This document shows positions 7,205-14,702 of a stretch of 28,193 nucleotides of DNA, piece by piece. A program made the position numbers and the translations under genes. This stretch comes from Clostridia bacterium. Its GTDB lineage: Bacteria > Bacillota > Clostridia > Christensenellales > Aristaeellaceae. Location: contig JAEDIV010000009.1 in NCBI GenBank assembly GCA_016296675.1, forward strand, positions 1-28,193. Direction: 5' to 3'. Below the pieces are notes generated by a model. The model made no database searches, was not told the origin of the DNA, and worked only from the letters and a program-made list of their open reading frames with translations. The first letter of the stretch is position 1, and each line of letters starts with the position of its first letter.

Positions 7205-9148
7205 CTATTCTTTTTCGATATAGTCGCCTTTTACGAAGCCCGAAACTTCTGCGGTCTTGATCCTGAACCAGCCGTCCTCAGCAGGCTCGATTACGATCAG
7301 GCGGTCGTTGTGGCTTAAAAGACCGACAACGCCGTAGGAGGTGGCGGGGCCGCCTCTGACGTTCAGTGTGGAGGAGGCGGTTTCAAGCTTCACGCGCGCG
7401 TAGTATTCGTCTCCCTGAAGGGGCGGAAGGGGTGCGGGCGTGGGACGGGGCGTGGGACGCGCGCGGGCAAGACCTACGCTGTCGGGAAGGGCGGCGATTT
7501 CGGTAAGGTCTGCGCCCGTCCAGTCGATTTTTTCAAGCGTCATGCCGGGATAATAGAATTTGAGGATTTCGTCATAGGTTTTGTCGTGTTCGCTGGCCAT
7601 GGTTTCTGCGCCTCTCTGGCTCATGCCGACGCCGTGACCGAAGCGGCGGGAATAAATAGTGTAGCCGATTTTGGTTTCTTCGATGGTGAAGATTTCAATG
7701 TTTGTGGTATTGATGGAAAGCTTGAGCGCCTGCTCGACAAGGCCGTAGGTGGCAAGCTTGACCGTGCGCGTGCCTTCGAGCTTTTCAAAGTCTGAATACA
7801 GGAAGGGATCGACGTCGATTGTGATCTCTTCCGCTTCTTCCTCCGTCGCCGGATCCGCCATTGTAAACGACCAGCCCAAAGCCCAGGAAGATGTCGGATC
7901 GGGGGCTATCGTGCAAGCAGGCTCTTCAGGCGTTACTTCTTCAGGCGTTGTTTCTTCGGGCGTTGCTTCCGAAGGCGTCGGGAGAAGGGCAAGGTATTCA
8001 GGATTGTCGCCCAGAATGCGCTTTGCGGATACTTCCACTTCAAAGACCATGTTTTTGTACATGCGGCTGCCCTTGGTGTCGGGATCGGCGAGGGTGATGG
8101 ATTTGATCTTGTCGATACGGATGTTTTCGATATCGTCGCTCATGCCAAGAGAGGAAACTTCCTCGGAAAGCGCGGTGGCAAGAAGACGGTGGATTTCGCT
8201 TCCGTATGCGGGAGAATAGGGGATGCGCGCGGATTTCACCGTGCTTCTCGGGTTTTCAAGGTCGTACGGGTCGTCCTTCATCTCGATGTATTCTGCACCG
8301 CTTCCGCCCCAGATCTGTTTTGCGCTTGCGACCTGGCCGCCGTTTGATGCGGTGTAGTAGCAGCGGGCGTATTTTCCGTTGGCCATGCCGACGATGCCGC
8401 TGGTTTCCTGTACGGCCTGAATTACATTTGTATATTTTTCGTCAAAGCCTTTATAGACCTGATCCTGCGTGGTGTCGACTACATCGTAGGAGCGGCTGGA
8501 CGATGTGCGCTTTGCATCGATGGCATAGGTGCGCGCTGCGATCGCCTGTGCTTTCAATGCCTCAATCGGGAAGGAATCGCTCATCTCATAGGCAATAACG
8601 CCCAGAAGATAGTCTTCAATGCCGATAGTGAGGGTTGCGTCGATCAGATTGTTTTCGTTTACGAGCTTAAGATCGCCTGCAAACAGCGCGTCCTTCTCGC
8701 TTTCGTGGATATAGATGCCGTTGGCATCCTTGCCGTCTGCGGGAAGATGTCTTTTCAGCGTAAAGGAAGAACCCATGTCCAGCGTCATGCCGCCGCAGGT
8801 CAGAAGCAGTGTGCCCTTATCCGCGCTGACTTCGATTTCGCTGCCCCTTGAAAAGCGGAAGCCGGCATCTCCGTCGATGGTGTATGCGCCGTCCAGCGTC
8901 ATACCGAGCGCGGGCGCGCGGGAAAGAGATTTCAAGTACACGCGGATCAGCCCGTTATCCACGATATCGGACTTTTTTGCCGAAAGGGAATCGCTTCTTT
9001 CCTCTTTGCTGATCGTCATGCCGAGAAGCACGATGAGAACCAGCGAAAAAATGCCGGTGAACAAAGATATGCGCTTGATCTTCCGGATGCGTGCCTTTTT
9101 CTTTTTAAGCTTCAGCTTTTGGGCTTTGGTGAGTTTGGTTGTAGCCAT
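7205..9148 (-). CDS. SpoIID/LytB-family cell wall protein with SH3 domain
   Basis: Membrane-anchored protein of the SpoIID family, whose sporulation member is a lytic transglycosylase cutting denuded glycan strands. The 647 residues comprise a very Lys/Arg-rich start (1-26), one membrane segment (27-47), and the SpoIID core (from about 170), with IEDYLLGV, the AYEM glutamate Glu188 equivalent to the catalytic Glu, and FPIEALKAQAIAARTYA. An acidic low-complexity insert with TPEE repeats spans about 390-465. The closing motif RFGHGVGMSQRGA is at 502-514, followed by a Pro-rich linker (563-577) and a C-terminal bacterial SH3 domain (583-645) that probably binds peptidoglycan. A GGAGGAG site lies 9 bases before the ATG. 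It is longer than true SpoIID and is probably a paralogue rather than the sporulation gene. The caspase-like gene follows after 9 bases. Confidence 0.88.
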   Translation of the reverse strand: MATTKLTKAQKLKLKKKKARIRKIKRISLFTGIFSLVLIVLLGMTISKEERSDSLSAKKSDIVDNGLIRVYLKSLSRAPALGMTLDGAYTIDGDAGFRFSRGSEIEVSADKGTLLLTCGGMTLDMGSSFTLKRHLPADGKDANGIYIHESEKDALFAGDLKLVNENNLIDATLTIGIEDYLLGVIAYEMSDSFPIEALKAQAIAARTYAIDAKRTSSSRSYDVVDTTQDQVYKGFDEKYTNVIQAVQETSGIVGMANGKYARCYYTASNGGQVASAKQIWGGSGAEYIEMKDDPYDLENPRSTVKSARIPYSPAYGSEIHRLLATALSEEVSSLGMSDDIENIRIDKIKSITLADPDTKGSRMYKNMVFEVEVSAKRILGDNPEYLALLPTPSEATPEETTPEEVTPEEPACTIAPDPTSSWALGWSFTMADPATEEEAEEITIDVDPFLYSDFEKLEGTRTVKLATYGLVEQALKLSINTTNIEIFTIEETKIGYTIYSRRFGHGVGMSQRGAETMASEHDKTYDEILKFYYPGMTLEKIDWTGADLTEIAALPDSVGLARARPTPRPTPAPLPPLQGDEYYARVKLETASSTLNVRGGPATSYGVVGLLSHNDRLIVIEPAEDGWFRIKTAEVSGFVKGDYIEKE

Positions 9149-9325
9149 TTCTTTTTTCTCCTCCTGCCTGCGCTTTCTTTGACGCGCGATGGGGCGGCGG
9201 GGTTCATATTACGGATGATTTGTTTGTTTTCTTTGTGTTTTTTGGGGGGTGCATGGAAGAATTGCTGTTTTGCAAGTATCGGCGTATTATGGAAAAAATA
9301 TGCGCTTATGCCCTGAAAAGCACAA

Positions 9326-9362
9326 ACGGGGCTGCTGCAGGAAATTTCCTGAAGCGCCCCGT
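9326..9362 (-). terminator. Terminator after the phosphoglucomutase gene
   Basis: ACGGGGC (9326-9332) and GCCCCGT (9356-9362) enclose a second perfect palindrome, CAGGAAATTTCCTG, giving a long interrupted hairpin. On the minus strand it is followed by TTGTGCTTTT. It starts 15 bases after the stop codon. Confidence 0.7.
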
Positions 9363-9377
9363 CGGTGAATCTGAATC

Positions 9378-11066
9378 TTATTTCGTCAGCGCTGCGGCGG
9401 CTTCGGAAAGCGCGGCAAGCTGCTCTTTGGCTTCGCATTCCGTCTTTTCGCGAACGCCTACATAGATCTTGAGCTTGGGCTCGGTACCGCTGGGACGTAC
9501 GCAGGCCCAGGCGTCTCCTTCCAGAACGTACAGAAGCACGTCGGCGCGGGGCAGGCCCATGGTGCCTTCGTTTTTGAAGTCGAGCGCTTCAAGTACTTTG
9601 CGGCCGCCGATTTCGCAGGGCGGATTCTCGCGCAGGTTTCGGGTTGCTTGTTCGCGCTTGGCCATGCCGTCTACGCCGGGCATGGTGACAGAAACGGTCT
9701 TTTCGGCAAAGTAGCCGTACTTTTTGAACATTTCTTCCATCGCGTCAAACAGACTCTTGCCTTCGGACTTATAGTATGCGGCAAGCTCTGCGGCAAGCAC
9801 GGAAGCGATGACGGCGTCCTTATCGCGGATATAGCCGCCGGTCAGATAGCCGTAGCTCTCTTCAAAGCCGAGGAGGAAGCCGTTGTTTCCGGCCTTTTCC
9901 TTCTTGTCAATGACTTCGCCGATGAACTTGAAGCCCGTCAGAACGCGGATCATGTCGATGCCGTATTCCTTGGCGATGGCGTCGGTCATGCGGGTGGAAA
10001 CGATGGTGGAAACCGCGTATGCGCCGCTTCCGGGAGCGGGCTTCTTCGCGCGCAGGATGTATTCCAGCATCAGGCAGCCGGCCTGATTGCCCGTAACGGG
10101 AATCCACTTGCCGTCCTTTTTGAGCATCATGCCCATGCGGTCGCTGTCGGGGTCGGTGCCAATGATGACGTCGGCGTCTTCTTTGTCGGCGTATTTTTCA
10201 ATGGCGATTTCAAACGCCTCGGGATTTTCGGGGTTCGGGCTCTTGACCGTCGGGAACGCTCCGTCGGGCGCTTCCTGCTCTTTTACGACGATGACGTTTT
10301 TGTAACCCGCGCGCTTCAGGGCTTCGCGAACGAGGAGATTGCCCGCGCCGTGCAGAGGAGTGTAGACGATTTTGAGATCTACGCCGGTGCGCGTGAGAAG
10401 CTCGGGATCGGGGCGAAGGGAAAGAACATGGTCGATATAGGCATCGTCGACTTCTTTTCCGATATAGGTCAGAAGGCCTTTTTGGGTGGCCGCGTCCTTA
10501 TCCATAAGTTCTACGGAGAAGGGATCGATTTCGCTCATGGTCTTAAATACCGCGTCGGCAGTCTTCAGGGTGATCTGGCCTCCGTCCGGGCCATAGGCCT
10601 TAAAGCCGTTGTACTCGGCGGGATTGTGGCTTGCGGTGATGACGATGCCGGATACGGTTTTCAGATGCTTGATGGCAAAGCTGAGTTCAGGCGTGGGGCG
10701 CAGAGATTCAAACAGGTATACTTTAATGCCGAGCGCGGCCAAGGCCAGCGCGGAATCCAGCGCGAATTCCCTGGACATGATGCGGCTGTCGTGCGCGATT
10801 GCGACGCCCTTTTCCTTGGCGTCTGCATATTCATGAATCAGCTGCTTTCCGAGACCTGCGGCTGCACGTCTTACGGTGTAGACGTTCATGCGGTTGGTGC
10901 CCATGCCGAGCACGCCGCGAAGACCGCCGGTGCCGAATTCCAGATCTTTGTAAAAGCGATCTTCGATCTGCTTGTCGTCGCCTTTTATTGCTTCAAGCTC
11001 TTTGCGGGCGTCCGCATCCAGATGAGCGTTTTCAAGCCAGGAAATATACCTATCGTTTGCAGTCAT
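9378..11066 (-). CDS. pgcA: Phosphoglucomutase/phosphomannomutase (alpha-D-phosphohexomutase)
   Basis: Interconverts glucose 1-phosphate and glucose 6-phosphate (or the mannose forms), feeding UDP-glucose and wall or capsule sugar synthesis. The 562-residue length and the GTGGLRG N-terminal motif place it with the long PgcA-type enzymes of Bacillota rather than with GlmM. The phosphoserine loop TASHNP has Ser146, the magnesium loop GTDPDSDR is at about 303-310, the sugar-recognition loop GFEESYG is near 400, and the phosphate-binding loop RPSGTEP is near 525. All are intact. GGAGG sits 9 bases before the ATG. It has its own divergent promoter and a terminator, so it is a single-gene unit. The symbol is by family resemblance; substrate preference cannot be read from sequence alone. 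Confidence 0.95.
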   Translation of the reverse strand: MTANDRYISWLENAHLDADARKELEAIKGDDKQIEDRFYKDLEFGTGGLRGVLGMGTNRMNVYTVRRAAAGLGKQLIHEYADAKEKGVAIAHDSRIMSREFALDSALALAALGIKVYLFESLRPTPELSFAIKHLKTVSGIVITASHNPAEYNGFKAYGPDGGQITLKTADAVFKTMSEIDPFSVELMDKDAATQKGLLTYIGKEVDDAYIDHVLSLRPDPELLTRTGVDLKIVYTPLHGAGNLLVREALKRAGYKNVIVVKEQEAPDGAFPTVKSPNPENPEAFEIAIEKYADKEDADVIIGTDPDSDRMGMMLKKDGKWIPVTGNQAGCLMLEYILRAKKPAPGSGAYAVSTIVSTRMTDAIAKEYGIDMIRVLTGFKFIGEVIDKKEKAGNNGFLLGFEESYGYLTGGYIRDKDAVIASVLAAELAAYYKSEGKSLFDAMEEMFKKYGYFAEKTVSVTMPGVDGMAKREQATRNLRENPPCEIGGRKVLEALDFKNEGTMGLPRADVLLYVLEGDAWACVRPSGTEPKLKIYVGVREKTECEAKEQLAALSEAAAALTK

Positions 11067-11101
11067 AGATTAACGCCTCCATCGATAATATTCCATCCAA
11101 T

Positions 11102-11130
11102 ACAATACCATAAAAATTCTGAAAAATCAA
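11102..11130 (-). promoter_or_regulatory. Promoter of the phosphoglucomutase gene
   Basis: On the minus strand TTGATT (11130-11125), a 17-base spacer ending in TGG, and TATTGT (11107-11102) form an extended -10 promoter. It lies back to back with the promoter of the ribonuclease operon. Confidence 0.65.
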
Positions 11131-11147
11131 TGTTCGGGCCATTTTTA

Positions 11148-11176
11148 TTGACTTTTTCTGTTGATGAATCTATAAT
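11148..11176 (+). promoter_or_regulatory. Promoter of the barnase-barstar-HD operon
   Basis: TTGACT (11148-11153), a 17-base spacer and perfect TATAAT (11171-11176). Transcription would start near 11183, about 23 bases before the ribonuclease start codon. Confidence 0.85.
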
Positions 11177-11205
11177 TGACGCAACGAAAGGCAGGTGCTT
11201 GACAA

Positions 11206-11787
11206 ATGAAGCGATGGCTGACTTTTATGATGGCGCTTTTTCTGATGCTCGTGCTTTGCGCATGCTCTGAAAGCACGCCGGAAGCGGCCGAAATCCTTGT
11301 CGAAGACGGCGTTGTTGTTACGGAGAATTTGTTGGTTGAGTATGGTTACGATTATTTTTCCGACGAGGAAGTTGCGCTGTATCTGTATGTGTTCCGCGAG
11401 CTTCCGGCAAACTATCTGACCAAAAATGAGGCTTATGACCTTGGCTGGGTCAGCAGCAAGGGAAATCTCTGGAGTATCGGAAACGGCCTTGTGATCGGCG
11501 GCGACAGATTCGGAAACCGGGAAGGAAGGCTTCCGGATGCCCGCGGCCGCCAGTGGTATGAGGCGGATGTAAACTATGAGGGCGGTTACCGCGGAAGCGA
11601 AAGAATCCTTTTTTCAAACGACGGATTGATTTACGTGACATTTGACCACTATGAAACGTTTACGCTTTTGTATGACGGCTGGTATGAAGATGAGCTGAAT
11701 CTCTACCGGTATCCCGAGGATGCTTACGCAAACGCGCTTTACGATGAATATTACATTGACCCGTATTCGGAAATCTACGGCAACTGA
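11206..11787 (+). CDS. Barnase-like guanyl-specific ribonuclease with lipoprotein signal
   Basis: A microbial RNase of the barnase (N1/T1) family. The 193-residue product begins with a signal sequence ending in LVLCAC, where Cys20 is a likely lipidated cysteine, so the enzyme is probably held on the outer face of the membrane. Residues 55-156 align without gaps to mature barnase. The functional residues are all present: Lys73 (barnase Lys27), Asn104 and Arg105 (Asn58, Arg59), Glu119 (Glu73, general base), Arg129 and Arg133 (Arg83, Arg87) and His148 (His102, general acid). It should cut single-stranded RNA after guanine. Unlike barnase it has a C-terminal extension of about 37 residues rich in Tyr, Asp and Glu. 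The ribosome binding site (AGGCAGGTG) is weak. The barstar gene follows after 18 bases. Alternative reading: an exported toxin or nutrient-scavenging RNase; the fold assignment itself is firm. Confidence 0.93.
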   Translation: MKRWLTFMMALFLMLVLCACSESTPEAAEILVEDGVVVTENLLVEYGYDYFSDEEVALYLYVFRELPANYLTKNEAYDLGWVSSKGNLWSIGNGLVIGGDRFGNREGRLPDARGRQWYEADVNYEGGYRGSERILFSNDGLIYVTFDHYETFTLLYDGWYEDELNLYRYPEDAYANALYDEYYIDPYSEIYGN

Positions 11788-11805
11788 TCAAAAGGAGGGG
11801 GAAAC

Positions 11806-12066
11806 GTGGAGTACATCATCGACGGAACGAAAATGACCGAGCGTCGTCTGGCGCACGAGGAAATCGCCCGCGCAATGCAGTTTCCGGCCTTTTACGGACA
11901 TAATCTGGATGCGCTTTTCGACATGCTTTCGACCTTTGAGGGAAAAGCGGTAATAAAAAATACGGCGCATGCGCTGAACTTTTTGGGCGGATACGGATGC
12001 AATCTTCTGAAAACCTTCTTTGATGCAGCGGAGGAAAACAGCCGCTTTACCTTCACTTTGGAATAA
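11806..12066 (+). CDS. Barstar-family ribonuclease inhibitor
   Basis: Small acidic cytoplasmic protein (86 residues) that binds and blocks barnase-type RNases. It carries the family signature FYGHNLDALFDML at residues 29-41, in the same register as barstar: Asp35 and Asp39, which in barstar plug the barnase active site, are both kept. Barstar Tyr29 and Trp38 are Phe here. The start is GTG at 11806, supported by a very strong AAAGGAGGGGG site a few bases upstream and by length. No signal peptide is present, so the inhibitor stays in the cytoplasm and protects against enzyme that has not yet been exported. It lies between the RNase and the HD gene in one transcript. Confidence 0.92.
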   Translation: MEYIIDGTKMTERRLAHEEIARAMQFPAFYGHNLDALFDMLSTFEGKAVIKNTAHALNFLGGYGCNLLKTFFDAAEENSRFTFTLE

Positions 12067-12081
12067 AGGGGGCAATACGAT

Positions 12082-12645
12082 ATGCTGACACTTGAAAGAG
12101 CAAAGGAACTTTTGAATACAACGACCACAGAGGAGCATCTTTTTCTGCATGCCAAAAATGTGATGGCGGCGATGGGCGGCCTCGCAAAACATTTCGGAGA
12201 GGATGTTGCCCACTGGCAGGCGATCGGATATCTACATGATTACGATTATGAACAGCATCCCGAGGAGCATCTAAAGTACACCCAGGCGCCGCTTAAGGAA
12301 GCCGGACTCACCGACGAGGAAATCCGCGCCATTTTGGCCCACGGATACGAGATCATCAACGATGTTGAGCCGCGCACCAATCTTGAAAAATCGCTGTTTA
12401 CTGTTGATGAACTGACCGGAATCATTCAGGCGGCGGCCAGAATGCGCCCGGCAGGCATTACGGATATGGAAGTTTCTTCGTTCATGAAGAAGTTCAAGGA
12501 CAAGAAGTTTGCCGCCAAATGCGACAGAGAACTGATCAAAAAAGGCTGCGCCATGCTGAACATGGAGGTTAAAGATGTTGCCTCCATTTGCATTGAAGCG
12601 ATGAAGGAGTTTGCACAGGAGCTGCAGCTCGGCGCAAAAGAATAA
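12082..12645 (+). CDS. HD-domain phosphohydrolase-like protein
   Basis: Cytoplasmic protein of 187 residues in the HD/HDIG superfamily, metal-dependent hydrolases that often act on nucleotides or nucleotide-like substrates. The metal ligands fit the pattern: His23, the His52-Asp53 doublet (YLHDYDY), His87 (AHGYE) and Asp109 (TVDELTG). No second domain is seen. It follows barstar by 15 bases with a GGGGGC site 8 bases before the ATG, and a strong terminator closes the unit. Standalone HD proteins of this size are common in Clostridia and their substrate is usually unknown. A link to products of the RNase (nucleotide turnover) is possible but is only inferred from position. Confidence 0.85.
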   Translation: MLTLERAKELLNTTTTEEHLFLHAKNVMAAMGGLAKHFGEDVAHWQAIGYLHDYDYEQHPEEHLKYTQAPLKEAGLTDEEIRAILAHGYEIINDVEPRTNLEKSLFTVDELTGIIQAAARMRPAGITDMEVSSFMKKFKDKKFAAKCDRELIKKGCAMLNMEVKDVASICIEAMKEFAQELQLGAKE

Positions 12646-12651
12646 TTAAGT

Positions 12652-12698
12652 AAAAAGGGGCTGTTGCAGATTTTTTGCTTCTGCAACAGCCCCTTTTT
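12652..12698 (+). terminator. Strong terminator of the ribonuclease operon
   Basis: A perfect 18-bp stem, AAAAAGGGGCTGTTGCAG (12652-12669) with its complement (12681-12698), around an 11-base loop. The T5 run at the stem end and following TGTTTT on the plus strand, and the A5 on the other side, make it work in either direction. Confidence 0.92.
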
Positions 12699-12728
12699 GT
12701 TTTGGAGGAAAATGGGATATCCATCATA

Positions 12729-12748
12729 AAACAGACTGAAGTCTGTAT
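12729..12748. repeat. Palindromic repeat, copy 2
   Basis: AAACAGACTGAAGTCTGTAT matches the core of copy 1 (4682-4701) at 18 of 20 bases, both containing ACAGACT-NA-AGTCTGT. The one change in the loop and one in the flank leave the 7-bp stem intact. Confidence 0.6.
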
Positions 12749-12766
12749 TTATAATTTTAAAAAGGA

Positions 12767-12795
12767 TTGATTGCAAAGCGCGAACGTGGTAAAAT
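12767..12795 (+). promoter_or_regulatory. Promoter of the cell wall gene cluster
   Basis: TTGATT (12767-12772), a 17-base spacer ending TGG, and TAAAAT (12790-12795) give an extended -10 promoter about 38 bases before the first gene of the FHA-SEDS-PBP cluster. Confidence 0.75.
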
Positions 12796-12832
12796 AACGG
12801 ATAGATAAAAAGCCGGAAGGGAGGCGGGGAAA

Positions 12833-13378
12833 ATGTCGGATTTGTATGAATCGGCGGCGTTGGTGCTCAGATTTTTATTTCTGATTCTCGGCGCGGGCAT
12901 TTTTCTTCGCGCCGCTTGGGAGACGGCGATAGATTCGTCCAGGGCGCGCTTTCTTCGGCAGGCAGAAGAAAAAACCGGCGCAATTGCGTATTTTTCCGTG
13001 ATCGATGCGCGCGGGCGCAAGTCGGTGGTGCCGCTGCCCAGAGAGGGGACAGTTGGCGCGCAATGGAAATGCGATGTGAAAATCGGCGGCGCAGGACTTA
13101 AGAAAAAGCACTTTTATTATGAGATCATCGACGGGGGCATAGTGATTACGCCCCTGGACGGCGAGGTCAAGCCGACAGTAAACGACATAATGGAAGTAAA
13201 GAAGGAAGAAGAGGGCGTTGGACCCTATGATAAAAAGACCTTCAGGCCCGGGCGCACATTCAGCGCCGGCAGCGCCCAATTCAAATATGTTGTAAACCGG
13301 ATCCATGTAAAACCCGTTTCGCCTGCGCTCAAGCGCGCGTACGGATCGATTACGGCAAAGCTTTTGCAAAAGAAATGA
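12833..13378 (+). CDS. Membrane-anchored protein with degenerate FHA-like domain
   Basis: First gene of the cell wall cluster, 181 residues. One membrane segment at about residues 8-28 is followed by a cytoplasmic domain (about 48-120) with an FHA-like outline: a beta strand ending in EGTVGAQWKCDVKI where FHA proteins have IGR...CDI, then a KKKHFYYEI strand matching the SRxH region, and a final VKPTVND matching the NGT/VN end. The Arg and Ser that bind phosphothreonine in true FHA domains appear to be missing, so it may be a structural remnant or bind something else. A conserved-looking basic tail follows. The assignment rests partly on context, since FHA proteins precede rodA-pbp genes in several Gram-positive groups. 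AGGGAGG lies 8 bases before the ATG; the SEDS gene follows after 16 bases. Confidence 0.6.
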   Translation: MSDLYESAALVLRFLFLILGAGIFLRAAWETAIDSSRARFLRQAEEKTGAIAYFSVIDARGRKSVVPLPREGTVGAQWKCDVKIGGAGLKKKHFYYEIIDGGIVITPLDGEVKPTVNDIMEVKKEEEGVGPYDKKTFRPGRTFSAGSAQFKYVVNRIHVKPVSPALKRAYGSITAKLLQKK

Positions 13379-13394
13379 AAGGAGGCATACAGAC

Positions 13395-14702
13395 ATGGCA
13401 GGCATCACACCGGAAGTCTACCGCAAGAAAATGTCGCGCGCATATGAATTGCCGCTTGTTTATATGGTGATGCTGTTTCAGTTTGTCTGCATGCTGCTAT
13501 TGGCTTTCCGCGACGGCCCGGTAGAAACGTTTTCGCTCACGATGAGCGTTTGCCTTCCGATCGGAACATATCTGGGCCTTAAGATTCTGTCGCGTTTGTT
13601 CTACGCCGACAGGTGCATCTATATTCTGGTTGCGTTTCTTTGTTCGCTTGGCATTATTCTTCTGCGCGCAGTCCTAAAAAAAGAGACGGACGCGTCTGAA
13701 CAGAGCTTTTTTGTCGGTATCGGATTTGTGTTTATGCTGATCGGCGCTTTTGTCGGAAGCAGATCTGCGATGAACGAAAAATTCCTGCATACGGTGATGC
13801 CGGTATGCCTCGGCGTTATGTGCCTTCCGTTTATATTCAAAACAAGCTCCGCCGCGAACAACTGGGTCAGAATCGGAAGCATACAGTTTCAGCCTTCTGA
13901 GATCATGAAGCCGGTTCTGATCGTCATGCTGGCAAAGGGCTTTTCGGACAAAAGCGGATGGCGCAAGTGGGCGGCATATGTCGTTTTCAGCGTCCTTGCC
14001 TGCGGCATTTTGTTCATGCAGCCGGATCTTGGCAGCCTTTTCATCTTTTTCTTCATTACTGTCGGCATGTTCTATATCGGAACAGGAAACTGGAAGACGA
14101 CGCTTTTCGTGCTTTTGCTTGCTGCCGGCGGCGTCGGCGTGTTTTTGAGCATCCTTGACAAAGTTCCTGCGTTTGAATATCTGGCTTCGCGCATCGCCAT
14201 ATGGAAAAATCCGTGGAGCGGCGAATATGAGAATTCAAGGCAGATTGTTCAGGGCCTGATCTCCATTGCTTCCGGCGGCTATTTCGGCGCGGGCCTCGGC
14301 CTTGGCTCGGCAGACCGCGTGGCGGTTGTCTCTTCAGACTATATTTTTGCCGCGCTTGCCGAGGAATTCGGAACGCCGTTTTCTATTCTGGTTCTGGGTG
14401 TATATCTTTTGATCCTGATCCGCGGAACCATGATCGCCATGAACGCAAGAAGCCGGTATCATGCGCTGCTTGCGTTTGGGTGCGTGTTTGCTCTTACGAT
14501 TCAGATGCTTTTGATTGTCTGCGGAAATCTGCATATCCTGCCTTTGACCGGAGTTACGCTTCCGTTCGTTTCCGCCGGCGGCAGCTCCATATTGGCCAGC
14601 ATGACGATGATCGGGCTGGTACTGGGCGTATCGGGCGTGAATGCGGAGGACGAATATGACGATCTTATGCGCATTTCAAACGGCGAGTGGAGGGATGAGT
14701 AA
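13395..14702 (+). CDS. SEDS peptidoglycan glycosyltransferase (FtsW/RodA/SpoVE family)
   Basis: Polytopic membrane enzyme that polymerises lipid II into glycan strands together with a class B PBP. The 435 residues hold about ten membrane segments. Family motifs are in order: NNWVRIG...FQPSEIMK (155-172), MQPDLGS with the catalytic Asp at 211, the SRQIVQG and GGYFGAGLGLGS loop, DYIFAALAEEFG, and LPLTGVTLPFVSAGGSS near the C-terminus. The N-terminus is longer than in RodA of Bacillus and the neighbour PBP is short, so I do not choose between FtsW, RodA and SpoVE. AAAGGAGG precedes the ATG by 9 bases. Its TAA stop directly abuts the ATG of the PBP gene, indicating tight translational coupling and an obligate pair. 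Confidence 0.95.
   Translation: MAGITPEVYRKKMSRAYELPLVYMVMLFQFVCMLLLAFRDGPVETFSLTMSVCLPIGTYLGLKILSRLFYADRCIYILVAFLCSLGIILLRAVLKKETDASEQSFFVGIGFVFMLIGAFVGSRSAMNEKFLHTVMPVCLGVMCLPFIFKTSSAANNWVRIGSIQFQPSEIMKPVLIVMLAKGFSDKSGWRKWAAYVVFSVLACGILFMQPDLGSLFIFFFITVGMFYIGTGNWKTTLFVLLLAAGGVGVFLSILDKVPAFEYLASRIAIWKNPWSGEYENSRQIVQGLISIASGGYFGAGLGLGSADRVAVVSSDYIFAALAEEFGTPFSILVLGVYLLILIRGTMIAMNARSRYHALLAFGCVFALTIQMLLIVCGNLHILPLTGVTLPFVSAGGSSILASMTMIGLVLGVSGVNAEDEYDDLMRISNGEWRDE

Noticed and set aside
9648..11270. Long plus-strand open frame of 540 codons opposite phosphoglucomutase
   Set aside because: It is antisense to a gene with every catalytic motif and a good start site; it has no ribosome binding site or domain and reflects the codon bias of the other strand.
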